From an uncultured Clostridia bacterium (GTDB lineage Bacteria; Bacillota; Clostridia; Christensenellales; Borkfalkiaceae): 50,503 bases of DNA. Below the pieces are notes generated by a model. It was not told the origin of the DNA. It worked only from the letters and a program-made list of their open reading frames with translations, and did no database searches. A program made the translations under genes and the position numbers. The stretch is taken from contig CAJFGA010000004.1 in assembly GCA_904374385.1 (NCBI GenBank), positions 1-50,503 of the forward strand, read 5' to 3'. Of the stretch, positions 8,141 through 17,736 are shown piece by piece (the stretch's first letter is position 1; every line of letters begins with the position of its first letter).

Positions 8141-8280
8141 TGCAATCCTTTCCTTCGGTAAATTCAGCCGACTTCCGCTGCGCAGAGCGCCGCGCCTCTG
8201 TCGACGCCATCATTGTATCATCAATTTGCAAAGAAATCTACATGTTATACGGCATATAATCACTAAATTTTGATATATTG

Positions 8281-8315
8281 TTGCCTTTTGGCAAAAAGCA
8301 TGCTATACTTTTTGC
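8281..8315 (+). promoter_or_regulatory. araC promoter with two inverted repeats; leaderless start
   Basis: TTGCCT (8281-8286), a 17-nt spacer and TATACT (8304-8309). The expected start point, about seven bases past the -10 box, is the A of the ATG at 8316, and there is no Shine-Dalgarno sequence. A palindrome TTGCC-TTTT-GGCAA (8281-8294) covers the -35 box, and GCAAAAA (8291-8297) with TTTTTGC (8309-8315) flanks the -10 box. Both are candidate operators. Confidence 0.6.
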
Positions 8316-9173
8316 ATGGAAAACTTATTTATCTCGTTTACGTCAAAAAATATCGTGCCGGTCACACGATACACTTCTCTATGTGCCGAGCCTTCGCCCC
8401 GGCATACGCATAACTTTTTCGAAATTTTGATCCCCCTGACAGGGCAGGCGGAAAACATTTACGGAGGCGCGAGCCATTCCCTTTGCCCGGGAGACGTCGT
8501 TTTGATGCGCCCCGGAGACGCGCACGAGCTCCGCATCCTGTCCGCCCGCGAAAAACATACGCACCGCGATATTTATGTATCGCCCGAAAAGATGCAAAAG
8601 ATCTGTTCGATGTTCCCGCACCTCTATCACCGCCTGCTGGCCTTTCGGGAACCCGTCGTCTTTCGCGTCGATCTGCAGCGGCTGCGCGTCCTCGAACAGC
8701 AACTTGCGCTGTTCGATCAAAAATCCATCGAATTGACTGATTACGACAGTTTTCATACCTGCATCGTATTCGAAATTTTATCCTACTACATGGAATATCA
8801 GTGCAAACAATACGAAGTTCTGCCCGGATGGCTGCAAAATTTTCTGCTTCGCCTGAACGATATAGATTACCTCTCTATGAAGGTGAAAGATCTGGCAAAG
8901 GCCGTCAATTACAGCCCCGAACATTTATGCCGCGAATTTAAAAAATATATGGGAAAGCCGCTGGAAAAATATCTGACCGAAAGCCGCGTCAATTGTTCTT
9001 TATCTCTTTTAGCAGAAACGGATATGCCCATCGTAGAGATCTCCGCCTGTTTGGGGTACGATTCACAGAACAGCTTTACGCGAAACTTTTGCAACCGGCT
9101 CGGGGTCACGCCGAGGGCATGGCGCAAAGAGCACAAAAACACATCTTCCGCCCGGCAACTAAAATTATTCTGA
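8316..9173 (+). CDS. AraC-family regulator with cupin sensor domain
   Basis: A 285-residue regulator. The N-terminal cupin-like ligand pocket (about 20-100) has PRHTHNFFEILIP and PGDVVLMRPGDAHEL. The C-terminal AraC DNA-binding domain (about 185-275) has two helix-turn-helix units, including MPIVEISACLGYDSQNSFTR. It is divergent from the GH78 rhamnosidase, with 175 bp between them, so control of that gene in response to rhamnose or a rhamnoside is a fair inference; many AraC/cupin proteins beside rhamnosidases act this way. Translation is probably leaderless. Confidence 0.9.
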   Translation: MENLFISFTSKNIVPVTRYTSLCAEPSPRHTHNFFEILIPLTGQAENIYGGASHSLCPGDVVLMRPGDAHELRILSAREKHTHRDIYVSPEKMQKICSMFPHLYHRLLAFREPVVFRVDLQRLRVLEQQLALFDQKSIELTDYDSFHTCIVFEILSYYMEYQCKQYEVLPGWLQNFLLRLNDIDYLSMKVKDLAKAVNYSPEHLCREFKKYMGKPLEKYLTESRVNCSLSLLAETDMPIVEISACLGYDSQNSFTRNFCNRLGVTPRAWRKEHKNTSSARQLKLF

Positions 9174-9177
9174 AAGC

Positions 9178-9209
9178 GCGCCCTCCGGCCTGTACAGGCC
9201 GGAGGGCGC
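9178..9209. terminator. Bidirectional hairpin between araC and the ROK gene
   Basis: A perfect 32-base palindrome centred on TGTACA, running outwards through GGCC and GAGGGCGC. ATTTCTCTATT follows on the plus strand. It separates convergent genes and probably ends both transcripts. Confidence 0.75.
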
Positions 9210-9245
9210 ATTTCTCTATTATATTTGCATATATATTTGTACGCT

Positions 9246-10454
9246 TTACGCTTCCCTCCGCAAATTTATATCCATGCGGCGGCGGGTGATCAAGATATCA
9301 AACGCCGCTTCGATCGCATGAAACACGGCGCCCAGCAACACGGAATTGTCCGTGCGGGAAAACAGAACTTCCGCCGACCGCGCGGCCAGCATCTCGTTGC
9401 CTTTGATCTGCTGTAAATACGCATCGCCGAAAGCGCGCACGCGCCCGGACAAAATGATGCGGTCGGTATCCAATATATCGATCAAGCTGACGATCAGCCT
9501 GGCAACGATGTCTGCCGAGCGCAGCACGATCTTACGGACGGCAGGCTGGCCTTCCTGAAATTTTTTGACGACATCGCGAAAACGAAATTTTTCCGCAAAG
9601 ATCTGCTCGCCGCTCTCCCTCTGATAGGAGCGGATCTTGTCTTTCAGCGCATTGATCGATACGATGCAGTCGTACGGCTGTTCGCTGCCGTCATCGTCTA
9701 CCGTGACGGCCAATCCGAATTCGCCCGCGAACCCGTTCCGCCCCGATAAGATATTGCCGTCGGACAGAATCGCGCCGCCGATACCGGAATCGATGTACAG
9801 CAGCACGGCGTCGTTTTTATCCGCCCCGCGCAGCGCACCGTATTTTTTTTCGGCGAGCAGCGAAAGATCCATATCGTTTTTGACCAGCACCTTGACGTCG
9901 AACCGCTTTTCAAAAAACTCCTTCAAATTGATATCGCGGCAATTGTAAAATTTAGGAGATGCTACGATGTCGCCCGTTCTCTTATCGACCTTACCGGAAG
10001 CGCCGATGCAGAGGCAGAGCAATTCCCGCCCCTGCACGCATTTATCCTGCAGGAGGGAAGTAAGGATATCCGCCACTTTGCCGAGGATCTCTTCCGTAAT
10101 AAATTCAGAGTCGATCAACTCTCGCACGAGGATCTCTTGCCCGGACAGGCTGTACAGCCCGATGCGGATATCGACGGTGGAAAAGTCGATCGCCGCGACG
10201 ACGCCCACATTTTCGTTGATGGCCAAATACGACTTTTTGCGCCCCAGCGCATAGGAGCGGCGATCCTTGCTGCCGTTGGAAACGATCAGCCCCAATTCCA
10301 GCATTTCCGAAGTGATCTTGGTCATCGCGGGCTTACTGAGCAGCAACTTTTCCGCGAGATCGGAGCATGACATACTGTTTTCGAGCAATGAAAACAAGAT
10401 CAGCTTCATGTTGTTGTCTCTGACTATCGTTTGATTTTGACCTTTATTGACCAT
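9246..10454 (-). CDS. ROK-family transcriptional repressor
   Basis: A 402-residue ROK (NagC/XylR-type) regulator. A winged helix-turn-helix (about residues 16-65, SCSDLAEKLLLSKPAMTKI) precedes a sugar-kinase-like sensor domain with the family motif IDSGIGGAILSDG and NGFAGEFG. The cysteine-rich zinc site (CxCGxxGC) found in most ROK proteins is missing; only one Cys lies in that region. It is the last gene of the glucan operon, 64 bp after the GH94-like gene. ROK repressors bind AT-rich inverted repeats, and the repeated TTAACAAAGTTAA near 22.74 and 22.89 kb is the best candidate target. The effector is probably a glucose or oligosaccharide derivative (inference). Confidence 0.92.
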   Translation of the reverse strand: MVNKGQNQTIVRDNNMKLILFSLLENSMSCSDLAEKLLLSKPAMTKITSEMLELGLIVSNGSKDRRSYALGRKKSYLAINENVGVVAAIDFSTVDIRIGLYSLSGQEILVRELIDSEFITEEILGKVADILTSLLQDKCVQGRELLCLCIGASGKVDKRTGDIVASPKFYNCRDINLKEFFEKRFDVKVLVKNDMDLSLLAEKKYGALRGADKNDAVLLYIDSGIGGAILSDGNILSGRNGFAGEFGLAVTVDDDGSEQPYDCIVSINALKDKIRSYQRESGEQIFAEKFRFRDVVKKFQEGQPAVRKIVLRSADIVARLIVSLIDILDTDRIILSGRVRAFGDAYLQQIKGNEMLAARSAEVLFSRTDNSVLLGAVFHAIEAAFDILITRRRMDINLRREA

Positions 10455-10518
10455 AACCGTTATGCCTCTCTATCAACCTTCTCATATATGATTGCCGTGA
10501 TTACTTTAATATTATAAA

Positions 10519-13092
10519 TCAATCAACGACAGAAATCAACAATTTTTGTAAGTTCCGCATTTCCTCATGTAGAATAATTTTATCTGCATGGATGCCGCCG
10601 GACTCCGGTTTATACTCAGTGCCGTTGACAAAAAACGCTCTCTTTCCCCTTCCCTCTTTGCGGTATTGCAGCGTGACCAAACACTGCTTGATGCGCAATT
10701 TGATCGAGCAATTTTCAAAGGGAATATAGGCGGCCGGCTGTACGACCAGCCCGTCTAAAGAGGGCTGCAAGCCAAACACAAACCGGATAAACGTTTTGAT
10801 CAAAACGTTCGCGCTGCCCGTAAACCAGTCGGACATCGATTCGCCGTCCATGCCGAATTCTTCGTTATATACATATGAGTTGGACATGACGAAGGGAGAC
10901 GTCGAAATTTTTTTGTGCGTCAGCGGCAGCACCTTTTCGATCTGTTCAAAGGCCAAGCGGCTTTCATTGACCATAAAGAGCGACCAAATGCCGAACATCG
11001 TAGCATGTATGTACGTTGCGGCATTTTCGGCCGTGCCTTTGGGCAGATTGATGATGCGCCCCACGCCGCGCACATCCTTCGCAAAGTACGGTTCAAACGT
11101 CTTTAAGCCGTACTTGCTGTCTAACCGGCGGTAACTTTCGAGAACATCTTTCTTCAAAGAAGGATCCCAATCGATGGCGCCGCTGATAATCCAGTACGCA
11201 TTGACGACGAGACCGTCGCGCGCTTTTCCGTCTACATCGCAAAAGCCGCCGACTTGATAGCTGTATTTATCTCCCCAACCGTGCAAGATCCTGCGCTCCT
11301 CGCCTTTTTGGACGATCGCATATTTTTTCAATCCCTCTTTGAGCAGTTCGCGCGTCTTGCCGTATTCTTCGATATACCGATCATAACCGCCGACTTTTTC
11401 GAGGATCTCGCTCATCTCTTTGAGATTGGCATATAACTGCAGCGTCGCCATGACGGAAACGCCCGTGCCGTATTCCTTGCCCTTGTCCTCGGTAGTGCCC
11501 AGTCCGTCCAGCGCGTCGTTCCAATCGCCGTACATGATGCGCAGGCAATGTGTCTGCTCATAGTCGATATGATCGATCAAATATTTCGTGATCGCCAAAA
11601 GGTGGTCGAGAACGGTATCGCGCCGATCTGTCAGTTTTACGGTGCCATCGGTAAAGTCGAGATAGCCGCACATCTCGCGGAGGATCGAATAATCTTCCGT
11701 ATAGCACAGATATTGGTATACGGTGTTGATGACCCAAACCCCTTGATCGATGAACGCGCGCAGATCCATCTGCGGGACGGCGCCTTCGCAGGGGGGTAGG
11801 GAATACTGCCGCGGCAGACGACCGTCGACATTGGTAAAGGAGAGCGCTTCGAGGATCTTGGCGCGGCACGCCTTCGGATCCCATATGAGGCACGCCTCGA
11901 GCTGCTGGAATACGTCGCGTATGCCCAAAAGGGAAACGCCCGAATTTTTCGCCAAGGCGCAATACCATACCTGCCGCTGTACGTTATGCAAAAAATAAGA
12001 CAAAAGATCGCCGTCTACCATGCCTTCGAGGCTCTTGCCGAACTGCATATCCATCATGTCGGGCGTGTCGTACTTTTCGACGGCGATGCGCGTCTGCTCG
12101 GCGATCTCTTCGTCGATCTGCGCTGCGTCGTCGGGCAATGCCGCCCTTTCCACACAGGCAGGGTCTGCATCGGGGAACACCTTCAGGATATAATCCGCCC
12201 GGAACATTTCCCCGCCCTTCAGCTTGAATTTCAACAGATCGCCCGCTGCCGCCGTATCGGTAAAATTGCATGCGAGCCGTCCCTGTTCAAAGGTGCCCGT
12301 AAAGAGGGGCGCAGCGCAATTCAAACAATTGGATTTGCCGCCGACAAAATCGGCGCGCGAGGTCGTGACACAGCGCGAAAGCCCTTCTCTGTTCGGCGCA
12401 TTCACTTGCAGCACGGCAAAATTGTTCAGATGCGTTTTGCGGTCGAGATCGACCACACTGTGAAAATAAAAGCGATTTCCCTCTGCCTTGCACGACTTGA
12501 ACCATTTTGTTTCGTTGCTTTCATACGGAGAATACATCAACAGGCAGTTGAAAAAGCCGGAAAGATATAAATCTTGTTCCTTTTTCGTCCTGTTGACGGC
12601 GAGCAGGGAAAAGACCGTCTGTTTATCCTTTCCGTCACCGTTATAGCCGCGCAGGCAAAAATCCGCCTCTTTGGCTCTGGCAATATAATAGACGCATTTG
12701 GGCGTAAACACGGTATAGCGGCGCACTGCCTCGATGGGCTGCCGCGCCACACCCGTCACCGAAACGGGCTCATACCTCTCCCCCCTTTTTATGCCGCCGA
12801 AAAAGGCAAGATACGGTTCTTTCCCCTCGTCGCTGGGCTGTATCGCATAAAAGGTGCTTTCGTTGAGCGACATGTTGCCCGACGAATGCGCCCATAGCGT
12901 ATAGCCGCCCGTCCCATAAGGATAGCGGCTGTCGCCCGACCCGCGGGGATAGCACAAAACGGTATCCCTGTCTAAAAAATAACACTTTTCCGGCAACGGT
13001 TTCGCCGAAGAATGTCCGCCTTCTAAAGCCTCGATTTGATCAATCAAACGGGCAAACTCTTCATAATACACAATAACCTTGCTCCTACGCAC
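10519..13092 (-). CDS. GH94-like carbohydrate phosphorylase
   Basis: An 857-residue enzyme of the glycoside-phosphorylase clan. It shows an N-terminal beta-sandwich (about 30-320) and an (alpha/alpha)6 barrel with YGDWNDALDG (521-530). By analogy with cellobiose phosphorylase, Asp526 is the proton donor. SDWFTGSANVLIKTFIRFV and the LDGLVVQP segment near the end match the GH94 C-terminal core. Such enzymes split beta-glucosidic bonds with phosphate to give alpha-glucose 1-phosphate. No signal peptide, so cytoplasmic. It overlaps the upstream mutase gene by 8 bp. The sequence departs from textbook cellobiose phosphorylases, especially in the N-terminal part, so linkage specificity (1,4, 1,3 or 1,2) is open, and a neighbouring phosphorylase family is possible. 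Confidence 0.8.
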   Translation of the reverse strand: MRRSKVIVYYEEFARLIDQIEALEGGHSSAKPLPEKCYFLDRDTVLCYPRGSGDSRYPYGTGGYTLWAHSSGNMSLNESTFYAIQPSDEGKEPYLAFFGGIKRGERYEPVSVTGVARQPIEAVRRYTVFTPKCVYYIARAKEADFCLRGYNGDGKDKQTVFSLLAVNRTKKEQDLYLSGFFNCLLMYSPYESNETKWFKSCKAEGNRFYFHSVVDLDRKTHLNNFAVLQVNAPNREGLSRCVTTSRADFVGGKSNCLNCAAPLFTGTFEQGRLACNFTDTAAAGDLLKFKLKGGEMFRADYILKVFPDADPACVERAALPDDAAQIDEEIAEQTRIAVEKYDTPDMMDMQFGKSLEGMVDGDLLSYFLHNVQRQVWYCALAKNSGVSLLGIRDVFQQLEACLIWDPKACRAKILEALSFTNVDGRLPRQYSLPPCEGAVPQMDLRAFIDQGVWVINTVYQYLCYTEDYSILREMCGYLDFTDGTVKLTDRRDTVLDHLLAITKYLIDHIDYEQTHCLRIMYGDWNDALDGLGTTEDKGKEYGTGVSVMATLQLYANLKEMSEILEKVGGYDRYIEEYGKTRELLKEGLKKYAIVQKGEERRILHGWGDKYSYQVGGFCDVDGKARDGLVVNAYWIISGAIDWDPSLKKDVLESYRRLDSKYGLKTFEPYFAKDVRGVGRIINLPKGTAENAATYIHATMFGIWSLFMVNESRLAFEQIEKVLPLTHKKISTSPFVMSNSYVYNEEFGMDGESMSDWFTGSANVLIKTFIRFVFGLQPSLDGLVVQPAAYIPFENCSIKLRIKQCLVTLQYRKEGRGKRAFFVNGTEYKPESGGIHADKIILHEEMRNLQKLLISVVD

Positions 13093-14482
13093 TCAAAAAT
13101 TTTTTTACGGCAGAGATCTGCCCGTCGCTCTCATCGGCCGACTTCATCTCTGCAAATACGCGCACGACCGGCTCGGTGCCGCTCATACGGATGAGCACCC
13201 AGCAATCGTCGTCGAAATAATACTTATAGTTGGAATTGAACTGCTGCATGCGCACGATCGGCCCGTCAAATGCGGGCGCGGCGCCCTCCAGCTGCTTTTT
13301 GACGCGATCCATCTCGCTGAACGTGAGCGTTTCCTCTTCGATCGCATGGTCGTACCCCGCAAAATCGTGTACTTCGCGCACGATTTCTGATACGGGTTTG
13401 CCCATGCGGATGACCATCTCCATAAAGAGAGAGGCGGAAAAGACGCTGTCCTTTCCCATGACATAGCCGCGCACCGTCAAACCGCCAGAGCTTTCTCCGC
13501 CGATCAGCGCATCCGTTTCCAGCATTTTAGAGGAAATATTTTTGAATCCGACATCGACCTCGTGGCAGCGATACCCCAATTTCTCCGCTACCCTATCCAC
13601 TAAAATACTCGTCGCACAGTTTTTGACGATGTCCCCTTTCATCCCGCGATACCGCACGAGATAGTAATAGAGGCAAGCGAGAATGTCGTTGCTGTCTACA
13701 TATTGCCCCTTTTCGTCTAATACGCCGAGCCGATCGCTGTCGCTGTCCGTCGCGATGGCGAAATCATAACCGCCTTCCAAGACGCGCCCGCGCATGCTGA
13801 GCATCATCTCTTTGGTCGGATTGGGCAGCACGCCGCCGAAGAACGCGTCGCGCTTGTCGTTGATCACGTCAAACTGCGCGATGCCGTATTCCGCCGCGAG
13901 CGGCTTTAAACATACCGCCCCCACGCCGAACAGATCGTTGTATAATATTTTCGCATGATTGTTCTTTATGCTTTCGTCGATAAACGACTTGATGTTGTCA
14001 AAATACTGTCTTTTAAAACTTACTTTTTGAATGAATCCCTTCGCCGTACCCTCTTCCGAAGAGATCGCCTGCACCGAGCGGATCGCCGCGCACTCCTTTT
14101 CGATCTCTCCCGTAAACGCGACATCGGCATCGACGCCGCCCTTCATAAACAATTTGACGCCGCTGTAATAATACGGATTATGGCTCGCCGTGATCATTAC
14201 GCCATAGTCGAGCTGCTCATTTTTGACGACGCTCATAATCGCCGGCGTCGGCATCGCCTCGTCGTACAGCCAACATTGCATCCCGTTGCCGGCAAGCACT
14301 TCCGCCGCCCATACCCCCGCAAATTCGGAGGCAAAGCGATAATCGTACCCGACGATGACTGGCTTTGTACTGCCGCTCCTTTTTGCCATGTTGCAGAGCG
14401 CCTGGATGCAGAGCTGCACGTTTTCCTTTGTAAAATCGACCCCGATCACCCCTCGGAAGCCGCCCGTTCCAAATTTGATCAT
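13085..14482 (-). CDS. Alpha-D-phosphohexomutase (PGM/PMM type)
   Basis: Interconverts hexose 1-phosphate and 6-phosphate in the cytoplasm. All four family loops are present in 465 residues: phosphoserine TASHNP (Ser100), metal loop DSDSDR (246-251), sugar loop GGESSGG (328-334) and phosphate-binding RMSGTEP (432-438). It is distinct from the GlmM encoded at 44-45 kb. Its 8-bp overlap with the GH94-like gene indicates coupled translation and a joint role: the phosphorylase releases sugar 1-phosphate, and this enzyme feeds it into glycolysis. Preference for glucose rather than mannose is inferred from that partner. Confidence 0.9.
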   Translation of the reverse strand: MIKFGTGGFRGVIGVDFTKENVQLCIQALCNMAKRSGSTKPVIVGYDYRFASEFAGVWAAEVLAGNGMQCWLYDEAMPTPAIMSVVKNEQLDYGVMITASHNPYYYSGVKLFMKGGVDADVAFTGEIEKECAAIRSVQAISSEEGTAKGFIQKVSFKRQYFDNIKSFIDESIKNNHAKILYNDLFGVGAVCLKPLAAEYGIAQFDVINDKRDAFFGGVLPNPTKEMMLSMRGRVLEGGYDFAIATDSDSDRLGVLDEKGQYVDSNDILACLYYYLVRYRGMKGDIVKNCATSILVDRVAEKLGYRCHEVDVGFKNISSKMLETDALIGGESSGGLTVRGYVMGKDSVFSASLFMEMVIRMGKPVSEIVREVHDFAGYDHAIEEETLTFSEMDRVKKQLEGAAPAFDGPIVRMQQFNSNYKYYFDDDCWVLIRMSGTEPVVRVFAEMKSADESDGQISAVKKFLSA

Positions 14483-14511
14483 ATGATGTATTTTTTTCTC
14501 CCTGAAAGGGA

Positions 14512-14565
14512 GGGGCGGGCGTCGCCGTCCGCCCCCGTTCTCTGTTTTCCCGCACTGCCGTGCGG
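14512..14565 (-). other. Intercistronic hairpins inside the glucan operon
   Basis: In the 94-bp gap between the GLUG lipoprotein gene and the mutase gene, GGGGCGG (14512-14518) pairs with CCGCCCC (14529-14535), and CCGCAC (14550-14555) with GTGCGG (14560-14565). Neither has a T tract, so they look like mRNA-stabilising or processing structures that could uncouple levels of the surface genes from the enzyme genes. This is the only large gap between these two groups. Confidence 0.45.
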
Positions 14566-14576
14566 CTGTTTTGCCG

Positions 14577-17500
14577 TTAATCCTGCACCCTCAAAGTCGG
14601 ATAGCTGCCGTCCTGAATGTTCCAGATATCGGAATCGAACGCGCTATACAGAGAAGCCTGCTGCATCTCTGCAGTATTTTTTAAGCTGCTTGCCAAGATG
14701 CTGCCGTCCCCGTTTGCCCCGACTGCCGTAGCCCCGTTGAGCTGCGTGTCAATAAACACATTGCTGACGCTGCCGTTGACCGCACCGCCGATCGCGCCGA
14801 TCGTCTGCTGCCAACCGGAAGGAGTATATCCGGAGAGGTCTGCCGTTCCCAAAACGATGGAATTGCGGAAAGAAGCATCGCCGGGCGCCGCCTCCGGAGC
14901 TAAGCATCCGAACACAAGTCCGACAGCCTGGTTGGGTGCGCTCATCTCAATATCGATGATGCAATTTTCGACGATGCCCCTGTTGAACCAAGTGGCCAAT
15001 CCGCCGACCCAGCTTTGTCCTCCTAACGTGATTTTGCCTTCCAATCTGAGGTTTTTGATGACGACCGTATCTGCCGTCGCCGCTTCGACCGTCTGGAACA
15101 AGCCGTTCGTCGTAGAGGTCAATCCGCTGATGGTATGGCCGCGGCCGTCAAAGGTGCCCGTAAAGGTGAGGATCCCCGTCCAATCGCTGTACCCGCTCAG
15201 ATCGATATCCGCCGCGAGGTAATAGTCGCGCGACAGGTCTGCGCCTTCCTGCGTCAGCGCATACAATTCTTCCGGCGTAGAAATGGCAACTGCCGTGGAT
15301 GCCGTGGTGCTGATCACCTTTTCAGCCGTCTGGCCTTCATATGTGGCGATGACGGTAAAGGCGGTACCGGGCACAAAATCATCGGCAAATTCGATCAAAC
15401 CGCTTGCGCTGACCGTGACCCCCGTGACGGAGCCCTGCAGTGCAAAGGCCGCCTCGACATTGCCCGCCGTAAATTCTTTTGCCTGCAATTGATAGGTGGG
15501 ATTCGCCACGACGTCGATCACGCCGCTGAAATCGATATAGACGTATGTTTCCGTCGGCGGCGCCACAAACCCGTCATGGATAAGCGTCGGCCAGCTTGCA
15601 TCCTGTTTATGCCAGAATTCGTCGGGAAGCATCTCGTCCGTAAAGGTTGCCGCCGTGCGCATTTCGATATCGGTATACAGCGCACAGGTGTCTACGGTAG
15701 GAGCATATACGGTCAACTTATCGGCGCCGCTGTTGGACGCATCGACATAGCAATACTGCATGGTGCCGTTATTCGCAATGGCAAACCCGCCCGCGGTTGT
15801 AACGTTGCCGCCTGTATTCACTTTTCCGACCGATACGCAATGACGGATCGTCGTTTGATTCGGATTGGTATCGGCAGAGTTGACGCCTACAAAGCCGCCG
15901 ACGCGCAGTCCGGATTCCGTCGTAATATCGACGTCGACAAAGCAATTTTCAATGATGCCGCGCTGGAAAGTTCCGACCAAGCCGCCGGCCCAAGAAGGCG
16001 ATCCGGCGATCGTGCCGATCAATTTCAAATTCTTGACGGCAACCGTATCTGTGCTCGCCGCATTGATAAATCCGAACAAGCCGGCACCGCCCGTTGCGCC
16101 CGTCCTTGTAAGTCCGCTGATGGTGTAGCCCTGCCCGTCAAACGTGCCCGTAAACGGCGATGTTTCATTGCCGATGCCGGGCCAGTTGTACTCGGAAATG
16201 TCGATATCGTTCATCAAGATGATATCGCCGCTGAGGAACATGCTCTCCGTTGCGACGCGGTAGAGATCCTGCGCGGTGCGCACGCGGAAAATGTTTGTTT
16301 CGGCAAAGTCGTTGTTGAGCAAACGGAACGTGACGTTTGCGGAAACGGAAGGGGCCGCCTTGAGCTTTGCCACGACCGTGATGGGCGTATAATCCGCCAC
16401 AAGTTCTCGGTCAAATGTCATCAGGCCAGTATTCGCGTCGATGTTGACGCCGTCGACCGGCTCTGCGAGAGAGAATTCCACAGAACGGTCCTCAATGCCG
16501 GAAATTTCTACCGTCACCTGATAATCGTATACGGTGTTGATGTCAAGATCGTTCGAACCGCTCGTGATCGCGATAAACGGCTCTTCTTCGCCGCCTTCGA
16601 ATTCATCGTTGATCAGCTGAGGATAATTTCCGTTGGTGATCGACCAAATTTCCGTATCCCATCCGTCAAAGGTGGAAGCCGTCTGCATTTCGGCAGTGGT
16701 GCGCATGATCTCGTTATTTTTGATCGCGCCGAGAATGGTCTGATAGTTGTCCGTCGTCATCGCTTCTTTATCGCCGAAGCAGGAGGTCACCGACCCCGCA
16801 TTGACGAACAAGCCGGCGCTGCGCTGAGAAGAATTGTCTGCGCTCGAAGTGATCTTGCCGGTGCAGAAGCTGTACTCTACCCTGCCGCGGTTAACGCTGA
16901 CAAGGCCGCCGGCGGGCGCACCCGTCAGCTCGACGTCGATATCGCTCCAAACATTGGAGATCAACCCGTCGTTGATCGCGGCGACGCCGCCGCACCAACG
17001 AACCGCCTTGATCGAGCCTTCCAATTTGACATTTTTAACTTCGCCGCTGCCGCCGATCTGTTCGAAGAACCCGAGCACTTCGCCGATCGTGCCGGCTTCG
17101 GGATCCACGTTCGTATTCTCATACTGAATATTGCTGATGGTGTAGCCGTTGCCGTCAAACACGCCGTTGAAAGGTTCCGCCGGGCTGATAATGGCGCCCG
17201 TGTCGTCCTCCTTTTCGGAAGAGCCGATCGGCTCCCAAGGCTGCGTGAGTTCGATGTCGTTCATCAAAATATAGCTGCCGTTGAGATCCATATTGCGCAG
17301 CTCTTCTTCCGTCGTAATGGGCGTGCCCTCTACTTCGGGAATGTCGAGCGTATAATTACGGGTCACATAGACGGCCGAATCGTATGTGGACGTCGCGCGG
17401 ACTGTGATGACGGCGCCGTCGGTCGCGTTCGAACCGACCGTCAGCACATTGCCGTCCGCCCCGCCGACGGAAACGCCGGTGGTATCCTCGCCCGAAACCA

Positions 17501-17726
17501 TCCAGCGGACACCCTGGTCCGCCTGTGCGGGTTTGACCTTCGCTTCCAGCGTATATTCGCCGGGCGTAAACGTTGTATTGGTGCCGAGGATCTCGATGCT
17601 GTCCGCATCCGCATGGCGGATCTCGCTGTTATTGCCGTTCCCCTGCTGCCCGCATGCCGCGAGCGTAAAGGAGAGCGCGCACAGAAGCGCGAGCACGAAA
17701 GCCCATAAAACTCTGACTCTTTTCAT
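14577..17726 (-). CDS. GLUG-repeat surface lipoprotein
   Basis: A 1049-residue secreted lipoprotein (signal peptide with lipobox LAAC, Cys near residue 25). It has a Big/Ig-like domain (about 40-130) and three blocks (about 136-375, 480-720, 825-1049). Each block starts with a DIxL/ISxY segment and F-x-G-x-FDGxGYTISG, continues with GLUG-type strands (GGLVGTFQRGIIENC) and ends near MxTAxTF...W..TL. Ig-like linkers separate the blocks. GLUG repeats occur in surface adhesins and proteases, and their function is poorly known. The second ATG was chosen because AGGAGG is six bases before it. It is seven bases after the GH16 gene, so a role in holding the polysaccharide or anchoring GH16 at the surface is inferred. 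No catalytic motif was seen. Confidence 0.85.
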   Translation of the reverse strand: MKRVRVLWAFVLALLCALSFTLAACGQQGNGNNSEIRHADADSIEILGTNTTFTPGEYTLEAKVKPAQADQGVRWMVSGEDTTGVSVGGADGNVLTVGSNATDGAVITVRATSTYDSAVYVTRNYTLDIPEVEGTPITTEEELRNMDLNGSYILMNDIELTQPWEPIGSSEKEDDTGAIISPAEPFNGVFDGNGYTISNIQYENTNVDPEAGTIGEVLGFFEQIGGSGEVKNVKLEGSIKAVRWCGGVAAINDGLISNVWSDIDVELTGAPAGGLVSVNRGRVEYSFCTGKITSSADNSSQRSAGLFVNAGSVTSCFGDKEAMTTDNYQTILGAIKNNEIMRTTAEMQTASTFDGWDTEIWSITNGNYPQLINDEFEGGEEEPFIAITSGSNDLDINTVYDYQVTVEISGIEDRSVEFSLAEPVDGVNIDANTGLMTFDRELVADYTPITVVAKLKAAPSVSANVTFRLLNNDFAETNIFRVRTAQDLYRVATESMFLSGDIILMNDIDISEYNWPGIGNETSPFTGTFDGQGYTISGLTRTGATGGAGLFGFINAASTDTVAVKNLKLIGTIAGSPSWAGGLVGTFQRGIIENCFVDVDITTESGLRVGGFVGVNSADTNPNQTTIRHCVSVGKVNTGGNVTTAGGFAIANNGTMQYCYVDASNSGADKLTVYAPTVDTCALYTDIEMRTAATFTDEMLPDEFWHKQDASWPTLIHDGFVAPPTETYVYIDFSGVIDVVANPTYQLQAKEFTAGNVEAAFALQGSVTGVTVSASGLIEFADDFVPGTAFTVIATYEGQTAEKVISTTASTAVAISTPEELYALTQEGADLSRDYYLAADIDLSGYSDWTGILTFTGTFDGRGHTISGLTSTTNGLFQTVEAATADTVVIKNLRLEGKITLGGQSWVGGLATWFNRGIVENCIIDIEMSAPNQAVGLVFGCLAPEAAPGDASFRNSIVLGTADLSGYTPSGWQQTIGAIGGAVNGSVSNVFIDTQLNGATAVGANGDGSILASSLKNTAEMQQASLYSAFDSDIWNIQDGSYPTLRVQD

Positions 17727-17736
17727 CATATACCTC

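Noticed and set aside
15135-17708. 857-codon plus-strand open frame opposite the GLUG lipoprotein gene
   Set aside because: Pure antisense shadow of a gene with signal peptide, repeats and ribosome-binding site; its composition is Arg/Asp/Ala-rich and lacks domains. The same holds for long frames opposite the GH16, large lipoprotein and ypeB-sleB genes (17386-19320, 36174-39200, 47285-50356).
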